The notes below the pieces were generated by a model, which saw only the letters and a list, made by a program, of their open reading frames with translations, was not told the DNA's origin and ran no database searches. The position numbers and the translations under genes were made by a program. A stretch of 8,998 nucleotides of DNA from Oscillospiraceae bacterium (GTDB taxonomy: Bacteria; Bacillota; Clostridia; Oscillospirales; Acutalibacteraceae): positions 1-8,998 of the forward strand of contig DNIP01000076.1 of the NCBI GenBank assembly GCA_003499325.1. The letters are read 5' to 3'. Shown here piece by piece: positions 1 through 7,839 of the stretch. Every line of letters starts with the position of its first letter. Position 1 is the first letter of the stretch.

Positions 1-1066
1 AGCCGCCGGGGACAATGATGCCGTCGGTCTCGCCGAGGATACGTTCGGCATTCTCCTCAGTGACGCTCTCCGAGTCGATCCACTTGATCTCAACCGACGC
101 GCCCTGATAGTAGCCCGCGTGACGGAGCGCCTCGGCTACGCTGAGATAAGCGTCGTGCAGCTCGACATACTTACCGACCAGACCGATCTTGACTACCCTT
201 TCACGCGTCTTGATACGCTCGACCATATGCTCCCAGTCACTCAGATCGGGCTTGTGAGATTTCAGATTCAGCTCGCGGCACACGATGTCGGAGAGGTGCG
301 CCTTTTCAAGCATCAAGGGCGCTTCATACAGCACGGGCAGGGTGAGATTCTCGATCACGCAGTCAGGCCATACGTTGCAGAAGCCTGCGATCTTATCAAA
401 GATTCCTTTGTCGGTGATCGGCTCGTCGGTACGCAGAATAATGATATCGGGCGACACGCCGAAGCCCTGTAATTCCTTGACGGAGTGCTGGGTGGGCTTG
501 CTCTTATGCTCGCCCGACGCTTTGAGATACGGCACGAGGGTCACATGGATATACAGGCGGTTGTCCTCGCCGACCTCGTGACCGACCTGTCGGATCGCCT
601 CGATAAAGGGTTGGCTCTCGATATCGCCGATCGTGCCGCCGATCTCGGTGATGACGACGTCCGCGTCGGTCTTTTTGCCGACGCTGTAGATGAAGCGCTT
701 GATCTCGTCCGTGATATGGGGGATCACCTGCACCGTCTTGCCGAGGTACTCGCCGTGACGCTCCTTGTTGAGCACGTTTGAGTAGACCTTACCGGTGGTG
801 AGGTTGCTGTATTTGTTCAGGTTTTCATCGATAAAGCGCTCATAGTGCCCGAGGTCGAGATCAGTCTCGGCGCCGTCCTCGGTCACATACACCTCGCCGT
901 GCTGGTACGGGCTCATGGTGCCGGGGTCGACGTTGATATAAGGGTCGAGCTTTTGTGCGGCGACCTTCAAGCCGCGCGCCTTTAAGAGTCTGCCCAGAGA
1001 GGCGGCGGTGATGCCCTTGCCCAGCCCCGACACAACGCCTCCGGTTACAAATATATATTTTGTCAT
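1..1066 (-). CDS. pyrG: CTP synthase, N-terminal part (cut by the window edge)
   Basis: CTP synthase aminates UTP to CTP in the cytoplasm, using ATP and ammonia released from glutamine; it is the last step of de novo pyrimidine nucleotide synthesis. The 355 codons visible begin [18 protein letters not shown], the family's N-terminal P-loop (about residues 9-18), followed by [13 protein letters not shown] (41-53), DLGHYERF, the acidic segment [12 protein letters not shown] in the synthetase core, and [13 protein letters not shown], which matches the CTP/UTP-binding segment. The glutamine amidotransferase domain starts near residue 290 and is lost after IIVPGG, before the catalytic Cys; the family is about 535 residues, so roughly 180 are missing here. 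The ATG at 1066-1064 has an AAGGAAGG ribosome binding site at 1074-1081. No promoter is visible in the 71 bp behind gltD, so co-transcription with gltBD is likely but not shown. Identification is secure. Confidence 0.97.
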   Translation of the reverse strand, partial: MTKYIFVTGGVVSGLGKGITAASLGRLLKARGLKVAAQKLDPYINVDPGTMSPYQHGEVYVTEDGAETDLDLGHYERFIDENLNKYSNLTTGKVYSNVLNKERHGEYLGKTVQVIPHITDEIKRFIYSVGKKTDADVVITEIGGTIGDIESQPFIEAIRQVGHEVGEDNRLYIHVTLVPYLKASGEHKSKPTQHSVKELQGFGVSPDIIILRTDEPITDKGIFDKIAGFCNVWPDCVIENLTLPVLYEAPLMLEKAHLSDIVCRELNLKSHKPDLSDWEHMVERIKTRERVVKIGLVGKYVELHDAYLSVAEALRHAGYYQGASVEIKWIDSESVTEENAERILGETDGIIVPGG

Positions 1067-1092
1067 AATAATACCTTCCTTGTTATTTGACA

Positions 1093-1137
1093 ACCCTCAG
1101 TCGCTTCGCGACAGCTCCCTTAGGAAAGGGAGCCTGA
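1093..1137. repeat. Double-hairpin palindromic intergenic repeat between gltD and pyrG
   Basis: Two adjacent perfect inverted repeats fill most of the gltD-pyrG gap: GTCGC-TTC-GCGAC at 1100-1112, and GCTCCCTT-AGGA-AAGGGAGC at 1114-1133 (8-bp stem, 4-base loop). The block abuts the gltD stop codon. Its form (a CTCAGTCGC...GCGACAGCTCCC core followed by the complementary GGGAGCC) resembles short dispersed palindromes I remember from Oscillospiraceae intergenic regions; this is from memory, not from a search. Only one full copy is in the window. On the leftward transcript it would fold into two stem-loops without a run of Ts, so it is more likely an mRNA-stabilising or processing element than an efficient terminator. 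Confidence 0.7.
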
Positions 1138-2622
1138 TTATAGGTTGGTATATCCCATCAGGCTTTCGTCCACCTCGCGGGCGCAATCCCTGCCCTCGCG
1201 AATCGCCCATACCACCAGCGACTGACCGCGGTGCATATCGCCTGCCGTGAACACCCTGTTGACTGAGGTTCGGTGACTGCCCTTATTCGTTTGCACATTC
1301 GTCCTGTCGTCGAGAGCTACGCCGAATGCCTCGGTAACATAGCTCTCACTGCCCAAGAAGCCTGCCGCGATCAACAGCAGATCGACGTCGACTGTGGTTT
1401 CGCTTCCATCGATCGGCACCATTTTCAGCCGTCCGGTCGCTTCATCCTTCTCGGCGTTCAGCTTCACGAGCACCGCCTGTTTCAGCCTTCCGCTCTCATC
1501 GCTGATCAGTTGTTTCACGGTTGTTTGATAAACTCTCGGATCGCTGCCGTACACCGTGGCGGCTTCCTCCTGACCGTAATCGGTCTTGCAGACGCGCGGC
1601 CATTCCGGCCACGGATTGTTCTCGGCGCGGGTATCGGGGAGCTTCGGCATCATCTCGAGCTGGATGACGCTCTTCGCGCCGTGACGAACGCAGGTGCCGA
1701 CACAGTCGTTGCCGGTATCGCCGCCCCCGACGATCAGAACGTTCTTGTCCTTTGCGGAGATATAGGATCCCTCCTGCAAGCTGTTATTGAGCAGCGCCTT
1801 GGTGGTCGATCGCAGGAAATCAACCGCAAAATACACGCCCTTTGCATCTCGTCCATCGACCGCGATATCGCGCGGGTGAGAAGCGCCGCACGCGAGGATC
1901 ACGCAGTCATACTCGGAGAGTAGTTCTTCGGCAGATACATCGACGCCGACGTTGACGTTTGTTTTGAATGTCACGCCCTCTGCTTCCATCACGTTGATCT
2001 TGCGCTCGATGATGTGCTTTTCGAGCTTCATGTTCGGGATACCGTACATCAGCAGTCCGCCGACGCGGTCGCTCCGCTCATAGACTGTGACAGAATGTCC
2101 GCGGCGGTTGAGCTGATCGGCGGCGGTAAGTCCCGAGGGACCCGAGCCGACGACGGCGATCTTTTTGCCTGTTCGCTGTTTGGGCGGCATTGGAGCTGCC
2201 CAGCCCTCCTGATAGGCTGTTTCGATGATGTCATATTCATTGGCGCGGACGGTGACAGGATCACCGTTAGCGCCGCAGGTGCACGCCTTTTCGCATAGGG
2301 CGGGACACACGCGCGAGGTGAACTCGGGGAAGCTGTTGGTCATTTTCAGACGGTTGTACGCCTGCTTCCACGCTCCGAGACTGACGAGGTTGTTCCACTC
2401 GGGGATCAGGTTATTCAGCGGACAGCCCGACACCATGCCGCTAATCGGCAGCCCTGCCTGACAGAACGGAACGCCGCAGTGCATACAACGCTCGCCCTGA
2501 TGCTTACGCTCCGCTTCACTGATCGGGGTGTGGAACTCGTTATAGTGTTTGATACGTTCTTCCACGGACGACGCGGGGTTATCCTGTCGTGTATATTCCA
2601 TAAATCCGTTGGGATTTCCCAT
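1138..2622 (-). CDS. gltD: Glutamate synthase (NADPH) small subunit
   Basis: The 494-residue product is the beta subunit of bacterial GOGAT. It oxidises NADPH on FAD and passes electrons through iron-sulfur clusters to the FMN of the large subunit. The N-terminal part carries cysteines for two [4Fe-4S] clusters in the usual two groups: C46, C49, C54 and C67 (CMHCGVPFCQ...GCPLNN), and C106, C110, C114 and C116 (CPALCEKACTC). A Rossmann FAD site GSGPSG lies at 159-164 (IAVVGSGPSGLTAADQL), an NADPH site GGGDTG at 299-304 (VLIVGGGDTGNDC), and the C-terminal FAD-contact motif TAGD at 459-462. Length is normal for the family. The start ATG at 2622-2620 follows AAGGAGG with good spacing, only 13 bp after the gltB stop, so translation is probably coupled to gltB. 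Related FAD/NADPH subunits occur in other enzymes (for example dihydropyrimidine dehydrogenase and NfnB), but adjacency to gltB settles the call. Confidence 0.97.
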   Translation of the reverse strand: MGNPNGFMEYTRQDNPASSVEERIKHYNEFHTPISEAERKHQGERCMHCGVPFCQAGLPISGMVSGCPLNNLIPEWNNLVSLGAWKQAYNRLKMTNSFPEFTSRVCPALCEKACTCGANGDPVTVRANEYDIIETAYQEGWAAPMPPKQRTGKKIAVVGSGPSGLTAADQLNRRGHSVTVYERSDRVGGLLMYGIPNMKLEKHIIERKINVMEAEGVTFKTNVNVGVDVSAEELLSEYDCVILACGASHPRDIAVDGRDAKGVYFAVDFLRSTTKALLNNSLQEGSYISAKDKNVLIVGGGDTGNDCVGTCVRHGAKSVIQLEMMPKLPDTRAENNPWPEWPRVCKTDYGQEEAATVYGSDPRVYQTTVKQLISDESGRLKQAVLVKLNAEKDEATGRLKMVPIDGSETTVDVDLLLIAAGFLGSESYVTEAFGVALDDRTNVQTNKGSHRTSVNRVFTAGDMHRGQSLVVWAIREGRDCAREVDESLMGYTNL

Positions 2623-2630
2623 ACTGCACT

Positions 2631-2638
2631 CCTCCTTA
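2631..2638 (-). promoter_or_regulatory. gltD ribosome binding site overlapping the gltB stop codon
   Basis: On the minus strand the bases read TAAGGAGG: the TAA (2638-2636) ends gltB and its last two bases begin the near-perfect Shine-Dalgarno AAGGAGG (2637-2631), 8 bases before the gltD ATG. Ribosomes finishing gltB would sit on the gltD initiation region, a classic arrangement for coupling the two subunits at matched levels. Confidence 0.85.
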
Positions 2639-5600
2639 TCTCGAGCGGATCAGCTGATAGAAGGCTTCGATCTTGGCGCTGTCCTCGTCAAGACCGTTCT
2701 GCTTGCCTGCCTCGATCGCTTCGGTAATGATCCTGTAATCGTGAGGGATGATCTTTTTGAACTTCGGCAGATACGCGTCAAAGTCACTGAGGATCCGCTT
2801 GCCCTTTTCGGAGCCTGTCGCCTCCACATGCTCCGTGATCAACGCTTTTAATTCGTCGATATCCTTCTGCTCGCCCAACTCAGCGCACTCGACCGGTTCC
2901 TTGTTCAGCCGCTTATACAGGTGATGGTGTTCATCCAATACATAAGCGACGCCGCCTGACATACCGGCGGCAAAATTTTTGCCGGTACTGCCGAGGATGA
3001 CGACCCTGCCGCCTGTCATATATTCACATCCATGCTCACCGACGCCCTCAACGACGGCTGTCGCGCCCGAATTGCGCACGCAGAAGCGTTCGCCGGCGAT
3101 ACCGTTGATAAATGCCTTTCCGCTTGTCGCGCCATAGAGAGCGACGTTGCCGATGATGATGTTCTCCTCTGCCTTAAAGCGGCTTTTCTTGTCAGGATAA
3201 ACGATCAGCTTACCACCCGATAAGCCCTTGCCGAAATAGTCGTTGCTGTCGCCCATGAGCTCCATCGTCAAGCCCTTCGGGATGAACGCGCCGAAGCTCT
3301 GACCGCCCGAGCCGTTACAGATGATACGGTAGGTATCATCTTTGAGATTCTCTCCGTATCTCTTGGTGATCTCGGAGCCGAACGCCGTACCGAGGGAGCG
3401 GTCGGTGTTGCGGACGTCGATCTCGATCTGTGCCGACTTGCCCTCGCGCAGCGCCTTTTTGAACGCTTTGATGATCACCTTTTCATCGAGTGTATCGGCG
3501 AGCTTGAAGTCATAGGGGTCTTTTTCATCATATTTGATTGGCATACCATTGAAACTGTTATCAAGGATAGCGGACACATCGATCTGCTGTTCCCGCGGCG
3601 AGAGATTATCCCGCTTTTTCAAGAGATCTTTTCGTCCGATCAGCTCGTCAATGGTGCGCACGCCCAGCCGCGCCATATACTCGCGCAGCTCCTGTGCGAT
3701 AAAGCGCATGAAATTGACGACGTACTCGGGCTTGCCCATAAAGCGTTTTCTCAGCTCGGGATTCTGCGTCGCCACGCCGAAGGGGCAGGTGTCGAGGTTG
3801 CAGACGCGCATCATCGCACAGCCCAAGGTCACCAGCGGCGCAGTCGCAAAGCCGAATTCCTCCGCGCCGAGGATCGCCGCGATCGCGACGTCGCGACCTG
3901 TCATCAGCTTGCCGTCCGTCTCGATGACGACCTTGTGCCGCAGTCCGTTGAGCAAAAGCGTCTGGTGCGCTTCGGCAAGACCCAGCTCCCACGGCAGGCC
4001 GGCGTTGTAGATCGAGCTGCGCGGCGCGGCGCCTGTGCCGCCGTCATAGCCCGAGATCAGGATGACCTGTGCGCCTGCCTTCGCCACGCCTGCGGCTACC
4101 GTGCCTACGCCTGCTTGTGAGACGAGCTTGACGGAGATGCGCGCCTTTTTGTTCGCGTTTTTCAGATCATAGATCAGCTGTGCCAGATCCTCGATCGAAT
4201 AGATATCGTGATGCGGCGGCGGTGAGATCAGCGACACGCCCGGGGTGGAATGGCGGGTCTTTGCGATCCACGGATAGACCTTCATGCCCGGCAGATGACC
4301 GCCCTCGCCGGGCTTGGCGCCCTGCGCCATCTTGATCTGAAGCTCATCGGCAGAGTTGAGATAGGTCGAGGTCACGCCGAAGCGGCCGGAAGCCACCTGC
4401 TTGATCGCCGAACAGCGGTTGTGCTTGGCGCCCTTTGTCGCTAACCGCTCGGGGCTTTCGCCTCCCTCTCCGGAGTTCGACTTGCCGCCCAGCATATTCA
4501 TGGCGAGCGCCAGCGCCTCATGTGCCTCCTGAGAGATCGAGCCGTAGGACATTGCACCCGTCTTGAAGCGCCTGACGATACTGTCAACGCTTTCGACCTC
4601 GTCGATTAGGATCGGCGTATTCGCAAAGTTAAAATCAAATAGTCCGCGGATACTGACCGGCTGCATTTCTTCATTGAGCATACGGGAGTATTCCTTGAAC
4701 AGCTTGTAATCATTGTTCCTTGTCGCGGCCTGTAATGCGTGGATCGTCTGCGGATTGTAGAGGTGCTCCTCTTTGCCGCTGCGGCTCTTATGACTGCCGC
4801 GGGATTCGAGCTCCTCGCTCACCGTGAGCCCAAGCGGATCGAACGCCGCCGAGTGCAGACGATCGACATTCTGCTCGATATCCTCGAGCGTGATTCCACC
4901 GATGCGGCTGACCGTGCCCGTAAAGTATTCATCGATCAGCTTGTCGCTGAGTCCCAGCGCTTCAAAGATCTTGGAGCCCTGATAGGATTGCAGGGTCGAG
5001 ATACCCATCTTTGACGCGATCTTCACGATACCGTGCAAAACGGCGTTGTTATAATCCTCGATCGCCGCATAGTAGTCCTTGTCGAGCAGATCGTCGTGGA
5101 TCAGCTCATGGATCGTTTCGAGCGCCAGATACGGATTGACCGCGCTTGCGCCGTAGGCGAGCAGGGTTGCGAAGTGATGTACCTCTCGCGGCTCTCCGCT
5201 TTCGAGCACGATCGAGAGCGCTGTCCTGCGCTTTGTCGCGACTAAATGCTGATGCAGCGCCGATACCGCGAGCAGCGACGGGATCGCCTGATGGTTTTCA
5301 TCCACCCCTCTGTCGGAGAGGATCAGGATATTCGCTCCCGCAGCGCTCGCCTTGTCCGCCTCCACATACAGGCGGCGTATCGCCTTGCTGAGCTTTGTGT
5401 TCTTATAATACAGGATCGGGATCTCGGCGACCTTGAAGCCCGGCAGATTCATTCGCTTGAGCTTGAGCAGTCCCGTTGAGGTCAGGATCGGATTGACGAC
5501 TTTGATCACCTTGCAGTTATCTGCCTTTTCCTCCAGCAGATTGCCGTCCTTACCGATATAGATCGTGGTCGAGGTGACGATCTCCTCGCGGATCGCGTCG

Positions 5601-7165
5601 ATCGGCGGATTGGTCACCTGCGCGAAGTTCTGCTTGAAATAATCGAACAGCGGCTGCGGCTGATCGGACAAGACCGCGAGCGGTTTATCCGATCCCATCG
5701 CGGCGATCGGCTCCGTGCCGTTTTGCGCCATCGGCAGGATCGACGTCATCACGTCCTCATAGGTGTAGCCGAACGCCTTTTGCAGGCGACGGCGTTCCTC
5801 CCTGTGATGCTCCTCCACCTTCGCGTTAGGCACTTTCAGATATTTCAAACGCGTCAGGTTGCTGTCGAGCCATTCGCCGTAGGGCGCTTTGGAAGCATAA
5901 TGCAGCTTGATCTCTTCATCGCCGATCAAACGTCCCTGCACGGTGTCTACGAGCAGCATTTTGCCCGGATGGAGGCGCTCCTTTTTCACGATCTTCTCCG
6001 ACGGGATCGGCAGTGCTCCGACCTCGGAGCTCAGGATCAGATGATCGTCGTCGGTGATATAGTATCTCGACGGTCGCAGTCCGTTTCTGTCGAGTACCGC
6101 GCCCATCATATCGCCGTCAGAGAACAGGATCGACGCGGGACCGTCCCACGGCTCCATCATCGTCGCGTAGTATTGATAAAAGTCGCGTTCCTTTTGCGAG
6201 ATCGCGTCGTTGTTGTCCCACGGCTCTGGAATAGTGATCATCACGGCGAGCGGCAGCTCCATGCCGCTCATCACCAAGAATTCCAAGGTATTGTCCAAGC
6301 GCGCTGAATCCGAGCCGTCGGGATTTATAACCGGAAGCACCTTGTCCATGTCGCCCATGAGATACTGCGACGCCATGTTTTCTTCACGCGCAAGCATCTT
6401 GTCGCTGTTGCCGCGGATCGTGTTGATCTCACCGTTATGTACGATCATACGGTTCGGATGCGCCTTCTGCCAACTCGGGAAGGTGTTGGTCGAAAAGCGC
6501 GAATGCACCAGCGCGATCGCGCTCTCATAAGCTTCATCCGCTAAGTCGAGGTAAAACCGCCTGAGATCGCCGACAAGGAACATACCCTTGTACACAATCG
6601 TCCTCGACGACAGCGAGGCGACATAGGTGTCCTCATTGCTCTGCTCAAAGGAGCGTCGCACCACATAGAGCTTACGGTCAAAGTCGATCCCGCGCTTGAT
6701 ATCCTGCGGACGATTGATGAAGCACTGCTCGATATGCGGCATACACTCCCTCGCCTTGCTGCCGATCGCGTTCGGATCGCAGGGAACCTTTCTCCAACCC
6801 GAAACGGATAAGCCTTCCTTCTGCGCGATGATCTCAAACATCTTCTTCGCCTGATTGCGCCGAAGCTCATGTTGCGGGAAGAAGAACATACCGACCGCGT
6901 AATCACGCTTTGCGCTGATCGGAATGTTCAATTCCTTCGCGACCTTTTGAAAAAAGCGGTCGGAGATCTGGAGCAGGATGCCCACGCCGTCGCCGGTTTT
7001 GCCCTCCGCGTCCTTACCGGCACGGTGCTCTAAGGTCTCAACGATCGTCAGGGCGTTGTCGACCGTGGTGTGCGAGGGCTTTCCCTTGATATTGACGACC
7101 GCGCCGATACCGCAGTTATCGTGTTCAAAGCACTCTCGATAGAGAAGGTTATTATTTTGATTCAT
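2636..7165 (-). CDS. gltB: Glutamate synthase (NADPH) large subunit
   Basis: The 1509-residue alpha subunit of GOGAT makes two glutamates from glutamine, 2-oxoglutarate and reducing power supplied by GltD. Residues 1-17 look like the propeptide that is cleaved to expose the N-terminal nucleophile C18 (DNCGIGAV) of the class II glutaminase domain; H221-SRFSTNTFP and H243-NGEIN are further glutaminase motifs, and the domain runs to about residue 430. A central domain follows, with segments such as YFKQNFAQVTNPPID and AVSALHQHLV. The FMN-binding synthase barrel (about 865-1190) holds MSYGSIS, GAKPGEGGHLPG and SGYDGGTGAAP (1038-1048). The [3Fe-4S] ligands are C1116, C1122 and C1127 in CAMMRVCNLDTCP. 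The C-terminal beta-helix glutamate synthase domain (about 1230-1490) shows NSGATAVVEGVGEHG. Length is normal and no frame break is seen. The ATG at 7165-7163 has an AAGGAAGG-type binding site at 7171-7178. No promoter is obvious within about 500 bp upstream. Confidence 0.98.
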   Translation of the reverse strand: MNQNNNLLYRECFEHDNCGIGAVVNIKGKPSHTTVDNALTIVETLEHRAGKDAEGKTGDGVGILLQISDRFFQKVAKELNIPISAKRDYAVGMFFFPQHELRRNQAKKMFEIIAQKEGLSVSGWRKVPCDPNAIGSKARECMPHIEQCFINRPQDIKRGIDFDRKLYVVRRSFEQSNEDTYVASLSSRTIVYKGMFLVGDLRRFYLDLADEAYESAIALVHSRFSTNTFPSWQKAHPNRMIVHNGEINTIRGNSDKMLAREENMASQYLMGDMDKVLPVINPDGSDSARLDNTLEFLVMSGMELPLAVMITIPEPWDNNDAISQKERDFYQYYATMMEPWDGPASILFSDGDMMGAVLDRNGLRPSRYYITDDDHLILSSEVGALPIPSEKIVKKERLHPGKMLLVDTVQGRLIGDEEIKLHYASKAPYGEWLDSNLTRLKYLKVPNAKVEEHHREERRRLQKAFGYTYEDVMTSILPMAQNGTEPIAAMGSDKPLAVLSDQPQPLFDYFKQNFAQVTNPPIDAIREEIVTSTTIYIGKDGNLLEEKADNCKVIKVVNPILTSTGLLKLKRMNLPGFKVAEIPILYYKNTKLSKAIRRLYVEADKASAAGANILILSDRGVDENHQAIPSLLAVSALHQHLVATKRRTALSIVLESGEPREVHHFATLLAYGASAVNPYLALETIHELIHDDLLDKDYYAAIEDYNNAVLHGIVKIASKMGISTLQSYQGSKIFEALGLSDKLIDEYFTGTVSRIGGITLEDIEQNVDRLHSAAFDPLGLTVSEELESRGSHKSRSGKEEHLYNPQTIHALQAATRNNDYKLFKEYSRMLNEEMQPVSIRGLFDFNFANTPILIDEVESVDSIVRRFKTGAMSYGSISQEAHEALALAMNMLGGKSNSGEGGESPERLATKGAKHNRCSAIKQVASGRFGVTSTYLNSADELQIKMAQGAKPGEGGHLPGMKVYPWIAKTRHSTPGVSLISPPPHHDIYSIEDLAQLIYDLKNANKKARISVKLVSQAGVGTVAAGVAKAGAQVILISGYDGGTGAAPRSSIYNAGLPWELGLAEAHQTLLLNGLRHKVVIETDGKLMTGRDVAIAAILGAEEFGFATAPLVTLGCAMMRVCNLDTCPFGVATQNPELRKRFMGKPEYVVNFMRFIAQELREYMARLGVRTIDELIGRKDLLKKRDNLSPREQQIDVSAILDNSFNGMPIKYDEKDPYDFKLADTLDEKVIIKAFKKALREGKSAQIEIDVRNTDRSLGTAFGSEITKRYGENLKDDTYRIICNGSGGQSFGAFIPKGLTMELMGDSNDYFGKGLSGGKLIVYPDKKSRFKAEENIIIGNVALYGATSGKAFINGIAGERFCVRNSGATAVVEGVGEHGCEYMTGGRVVILGSTGKNFAAGMSGGVAYVLDEHHHLYKRLNKEPVECAELGEQKDIDELKALITEHVEATGSEKGKRILSDFDAYLPKFKKIIPHDYRIITEAIEAGKQNGLDEDSAKIEAFYQLIRSR

Positions 7166-7196
7166 ATGACCCTTCCTTTCCGATGATGATTGTGAT

Positions 7197-7233
7197 AAAA
7201 GAACGGCTGCCTCACCTGATCGGTGAGACAGCC
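7197..7233 (-). terminator. Terminator-like hairpin just upstream of gltB
   Basis: On the leftward strand, GGCTG-T-CTCACC pairs with GGTGAG-G-CAGCC (7233-7205) around a 5-base loop: 11 pairs with one internal mismatch, followed by GTTCTTTT (7204-7197). It has the form of an intrinsic terminator with a moderate T-tract. It stands 10 bp after the stop codon of the decayed reading frame at 7243 and about 30 bp before the gltB start. It could end transcription of the former gene or, if the gltB transcript starts further upstream, act as a leader attenuator for gltBD; the sequence does not decide between these. Confidence 0.6.
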
Positions 7234-7242
7234 TTCCATTGT

Positions 7243-7570
7243 TTATTGCACCTTTGCAAGGAGCTGCTCGCGAGTTAGGTTCGCGTTGCGTGAAATCTCG
7301 TCATTGGGAATCACTCTGAGGATCTTGCCGTTGTAGCGGGAAACCGGAACAGCGGCTTTCTTTCCGTTTATATCAATAAAGGTTTCTGTTGTTTCTTCAT
7401 CCGGCGGCGCCTATCTTTTCTGTACCGTCCTGAGCATCTCGCGCAAAGATCAGGAGCGATACAGCTTGCATAATCGTCTGCTGAGAGGACGGCTTGCGAA
7501 CGATGAAAACACCGCGAGATATCGTTTTTGTATGATGCTTAGTATAAATTCCTTTGGCGCAGAAGGGAGC
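7243..7570 (-). pseudogene. Decayed gene remnant of unknown family, frameshifted
   Basis: I do not recognise this gene. The 3' part (7410-7243) is open in one frame and ends FIDINGKKAAVPVSRYNGKI...RVIPNDEISRNANL...LLAKVQ before TAA, which reads like the charged, folded C-terminus of a real protein but has no start codon near its beginning. A neighbouring frame (7570-7397) is open upstream and reads ISRGVFIVRKPSSQQTIMQAVSLL...ARDAQDGTEKIG before TGA. The two frames overlap around 7397-7410, where a one-base change would join them, so a frameshifted gene is the simplest reading. A TAG at 7573-7571 closes the upstream frame. A terminator-like hairpin follows directly, as expected of a former gene end. 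The same codon register on the plus strand is also open from about 7338 to 7585, so the strand of the upstream part is less certain than that of the C-terminal part. Confidence 0.4.
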
Positions 7571-7640
7571 CTAGCTCTTGGTTGAACCATTCAGACGACG
7601 AGACTGCCGACGCTTGACAGCGCAGCTGATCCAGAGCCAT
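7539..7640 (-). other. Possible 33-codon open reading frame in the gltB leader
   Basis: An ATG at 7640-7638 opens a 33-residue frame (MALDQLRCQASAVSSSEWFN...LLRQRNLY) ending at TAA 7541-7539, beginning 20 bp past the T-run of the leftward terminator. The only ribosome-binding candidate is AGGGTGA at 7656-7650, which is weak. It overlaps the upstream end of the decayed reading frame in another register. It could be a leader peptide, the start of the broken gene, or chance; I favour chance or gene debris. No similarity is recognised. Confidence 0.15.
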
Positions 7641-7659
7641 ATCTACAGTCACCCTAACG

Positions 7660-7700
7660 AAAAAAGGCGTTATTTAGGAACGAGCTCCCAAATAAACGCC
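7660..7700 (-). terminator. Strong intrinsic terminator immediately after the leftward promoter
   Basis: On the minus strand, GGCGTT (7700-7695) pairs with AACGCC (7671-7666). After one bulged T, ATTTGGGAG (7693-7685) pairs with TTCCTAAAT (7680-7672), with two G-T wobbles, around the loop CTCG. Six consecutive Ts follow at 7665-7660. It lies only about 10 bases after the expected start of a transcript from the promoter at 7745-7717, so that promoter would by default make an RNA of about 50 nt. This is the layout of a leader attenuator or of a very short RNA gene. The reverse reading (TTTGTTT after the stem) is a much weaker terminator for rightward transcription. Confidence 0.8.
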
Positions 7701-7716
7701 TTTGTTTATCGCGCAT

Positions 7717-7745
7717 ATTATAGCATTGTTTGTATAATATGTCAA
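7717..7745 (-). promoter_or_regulatory. Perfect consensus sigma-A promoter, leftward
   Basis: On the minus strand TTGACA (7745-7740), a 17-bp spacer and TATAAT (7722-7717) match the housekeeping consensus at all twelve positions. The start site should be near 7710. Downstream are the terminator at 7700-7660, the decayed frame and then gltB about 550 bp away. It is the only convincing leftward promoter between glnN and gltB, so it either drives gltBD through a conditional terminator or makes a short RNA. Confidence 0.85.
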
Positions 7746-7799
7746 TCGTTTAAAACTTCAAAGCGTTAAATATTTTTGATAATTTTTTCACAATTTCTC

Positions 7800-7828
7800 T
7801 TGACAAACGAAAAGTCGGGGCGTATAAT
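7800..7828 (+). promoter_or_regulatory. Perfect consensus sigma-A promoter of glnN
   Basis: TTGACA (7800-7805), a 17-bp spacer and TATAAT (7823-7828) match the consensus exactly. Expected start is near 7835, giving a leader of about 77 nt. The 54 bp between this -35 box and that of the divergent promoter (7746-7799) is very AT-rich with T-runs, which could serve as upstream promoter elements or regulator contact; I found no clear operator dyad there. So strong a promoter suggests that control of glnN acts after initiation or through repression. Confidence 0.9.
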
Positions 7829-7839
7829 GCGTGCTGTAA

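Noticed and set aside
1273..1923. 216-codon open frame antisense to gltD
   Set aside because: It is the complement of conserved FAD/NADPH-binding sequence in GltD and has no independent support.
5723..6307. 194-codon open frame antisense to gltB
   Set aside because: It lies wholly opposite the conserved glutaminase domain of GltB and has no ribosome binding site or recognisable motif; it reflects codon bias of the real gene.
7563..7572. AAGGGAGCCT shared with the repeat at 1126-1135
   Set aside because: Only 10 bases match and the second hairpin and flanks are absent, so a truncated repeat copy cannot be separated from chance.
7338..7585. Rightward open frame (…YLFCTVLSISRKDQERYSLHNRLL…) in the decayed region
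   Set aside because: It has no start codon except near its end and no ribosome binding site. It mirrors the codon register of the leftward frame, whose adjoining C-terminal segment and terminator fit a gene better, though the strand of this part is not settled.
7578..7769. 63-codon rightward open frame across the intergenic region
   Set aside because: It runs through the leftward terminator and the leftward promoter, has no ribosome binding site, and its composition is explained by those elements.
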